This document shows, piece after piece, positions 5,570-6,078 of a stretch of 6,078 bases of DNA. Below the pieces are notes generated by a model that had not been told where the DNA came from, did not search any database, and saw only the letters and a list, made by a program, of their open reading frames with translations. The stretch is from Pseudomonadota bacterium. Lineage in GTDB: Bacteria; Pseudomonadota; Alphaproteobacteria; Acetobacterales; Acetobacteraceae. Each line of letters opens with the position of its first letter. The first letter of the stretch is position 1. The stretch lies in the NCBI GenBank assembly GCA_021819535.1, contig JAKAQU010000192.1:1-6078 (forward strand), given 5' to 3'. Position numbers and translations under genes: made by a program.

Positions 5570-6078
5570 TCAGCGGGTCGGGCGCGGCGGGGTCTCCGTG
5601 TAGTCGTAAAAGCCGCGCCCGGTCTTGCGGCCAAGCCAGCCTGCCTCGACATATTTCACCAAAAGCGGGCAGGGGCGGTATTTGCTGTCGGCCAACCCCT
5701 CATAAAGCACCTGCATGATGGCAAGACAGGTGTCGAGGCCGATGAAATCGGCCAGCTCCAGCGGCCCCATGCGGTGATTGGCGCCGAGCCTGAGCGCGGT
5801 ATCGATCGCCGCGACCGAGGCGACGCCTTCATAAAGCGCATAGACCGCTTCATTGATCATCGGCACCAGGATGCGGTTGACGATGAAGGCGGGAAAATCC
5901 TCGGCGACGGCAATGGTCTTGCCGAGCTTCTCGGCGAGGCCGCAAATGGCGCGAAAAGTCGGCTCGTCGGTCGCGATGCCGCGGATGATCTCGACCAGCT
6001 TCATCACCGGCACCGGATTCATGAAATGCATGCCGATGAATTTTTCCGGCCGGTCGGTGCTGGCGCCGAGCCGCGTGA
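5570..6078 (-). CDS. hbd: 3-hydroxybutyryl-CoA dehydrogenase, C-terminal part (runs off right edge)
   Basis: An NAD(P)-dependent L-3-hydroxyacyl-CoA dehydrogenase that interconverts (S)-3-hydroxybutyryl-CoA and acetoacetyl-CoA in the cytoplasm, in butanoate, fatty-acid or ethylmalonyl-CoA metabolism. The 168 visible residues are roughly the last 60 % of a protein of about 285-295 residues; the Rossmann domain and N-terminus lie beyond 6078. The visible part opens with TRLGASTDRPEKFIG, then the catalytic His (residue 17 of the visible part) in GMHFMNPVPVMKLVE, its partner Glu29 at the end of that stretch, and Asn67 in FIVNRILVP, all intact. The C-terminal helical domain follows (NEAVYALYEG, MGPLELADFIGLD) and ends with WLGRKTGRGFYDYTE, typical of the short bacterial HBD form without a hydratase fusion. 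An ATG at 6031 is internal to the frame and is not the start. Related names are PaaH and FadB2; the short single-domain form fits HBD best. Confidence 0.93.
   Translation of the reverse strand, partial: TRLGASTDRPEKFIGMHFMNPVPVMKLVEIIRGIATDEPTFRAICGLAEKLGKTIAVAEDFPAFIVNRILVPMINEAVYALYEGVASVAAIDTALRLGANHRMGPLELADFIGLDTCLAIMQVLYEGLADSKYRPCPLLVKYVEAGWLGRKTGRGFYDYTETPPRPTR

Overview
The window is GC-rich (roughly two thirds G+C by eye) and almost fully coding, with the strong third-position G/C bias of a high-GC alphaproteobacterium. A CTATAT -10 hexamer of the alphaproteobacterial type, and the mix of queC, moeB, a PHB-depolymerase-type esterase and a 3-hydroxybutyryl-CoA dehydrogenase, suggest Rhodospirillales/Acetobacterales. 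This lineage guess is an inference from style, not a match. There are no tRNA, rRNA, CRISPR, IS or phage genes.

Left to right: (1) Positions 1-1222, minus strand: queC (7-cyano-7-deazaguanine synthase) followed by the N-terminal part of a family 4 glycosyltransferase that runs off the left edge. The two genes share a TTGA stop/start overlap. (2) Positions 1223-1301: a 79-bp divergent intergenic region with a plausible promoter for the plus-strand pair. (3) Positions 1302-2475, plus strand: a MoeB/ThiF-type adenylyltransferase overlapping a small DsrE-family protein by 11 nt, a likely sulfur-transfer pair. (4) Positions 2470-3495, minus strand: a PHB-depolymerase-family esterase whose 3' end overlaps the DsrE gene. 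(5) Positions 3496-3633: an intergenic region with a perfect 17-bp palindrome containing CTGC-N3-GCAG, the kind of site described for the PHA-responsive repressor PhaR. (6) Positions 3634-5424, minus strand: a GAF / degenerate GGDEF / EAL protein, a probable c-di-GMP phosphodiesterase. (7) Positions 5425-5569: an intergenic region with a very AT-rich core. (8) Positions 5570 to the right edge, minus strand: the C-terminal part of a 3-hydroxybutyryl-CoA dehydrogenase.

Two themes link neighbours. The moeB-dsrE pair points to sulfur-carrier chemistry (molybdopterin, thiamine or tRNA thiolation). The esterase, its PhaR-like palindrome and the hydroxybutyryl-CoA dehydrogenase point to C4/polyhydroxyalkanoate metabolism, although the last gene is separated from the esterase by the c-di-GMP gene and makes the (S)-isomer. 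I do not see a convincing new multigene system. The most testable new point is the palindrome upstream of the esterase.
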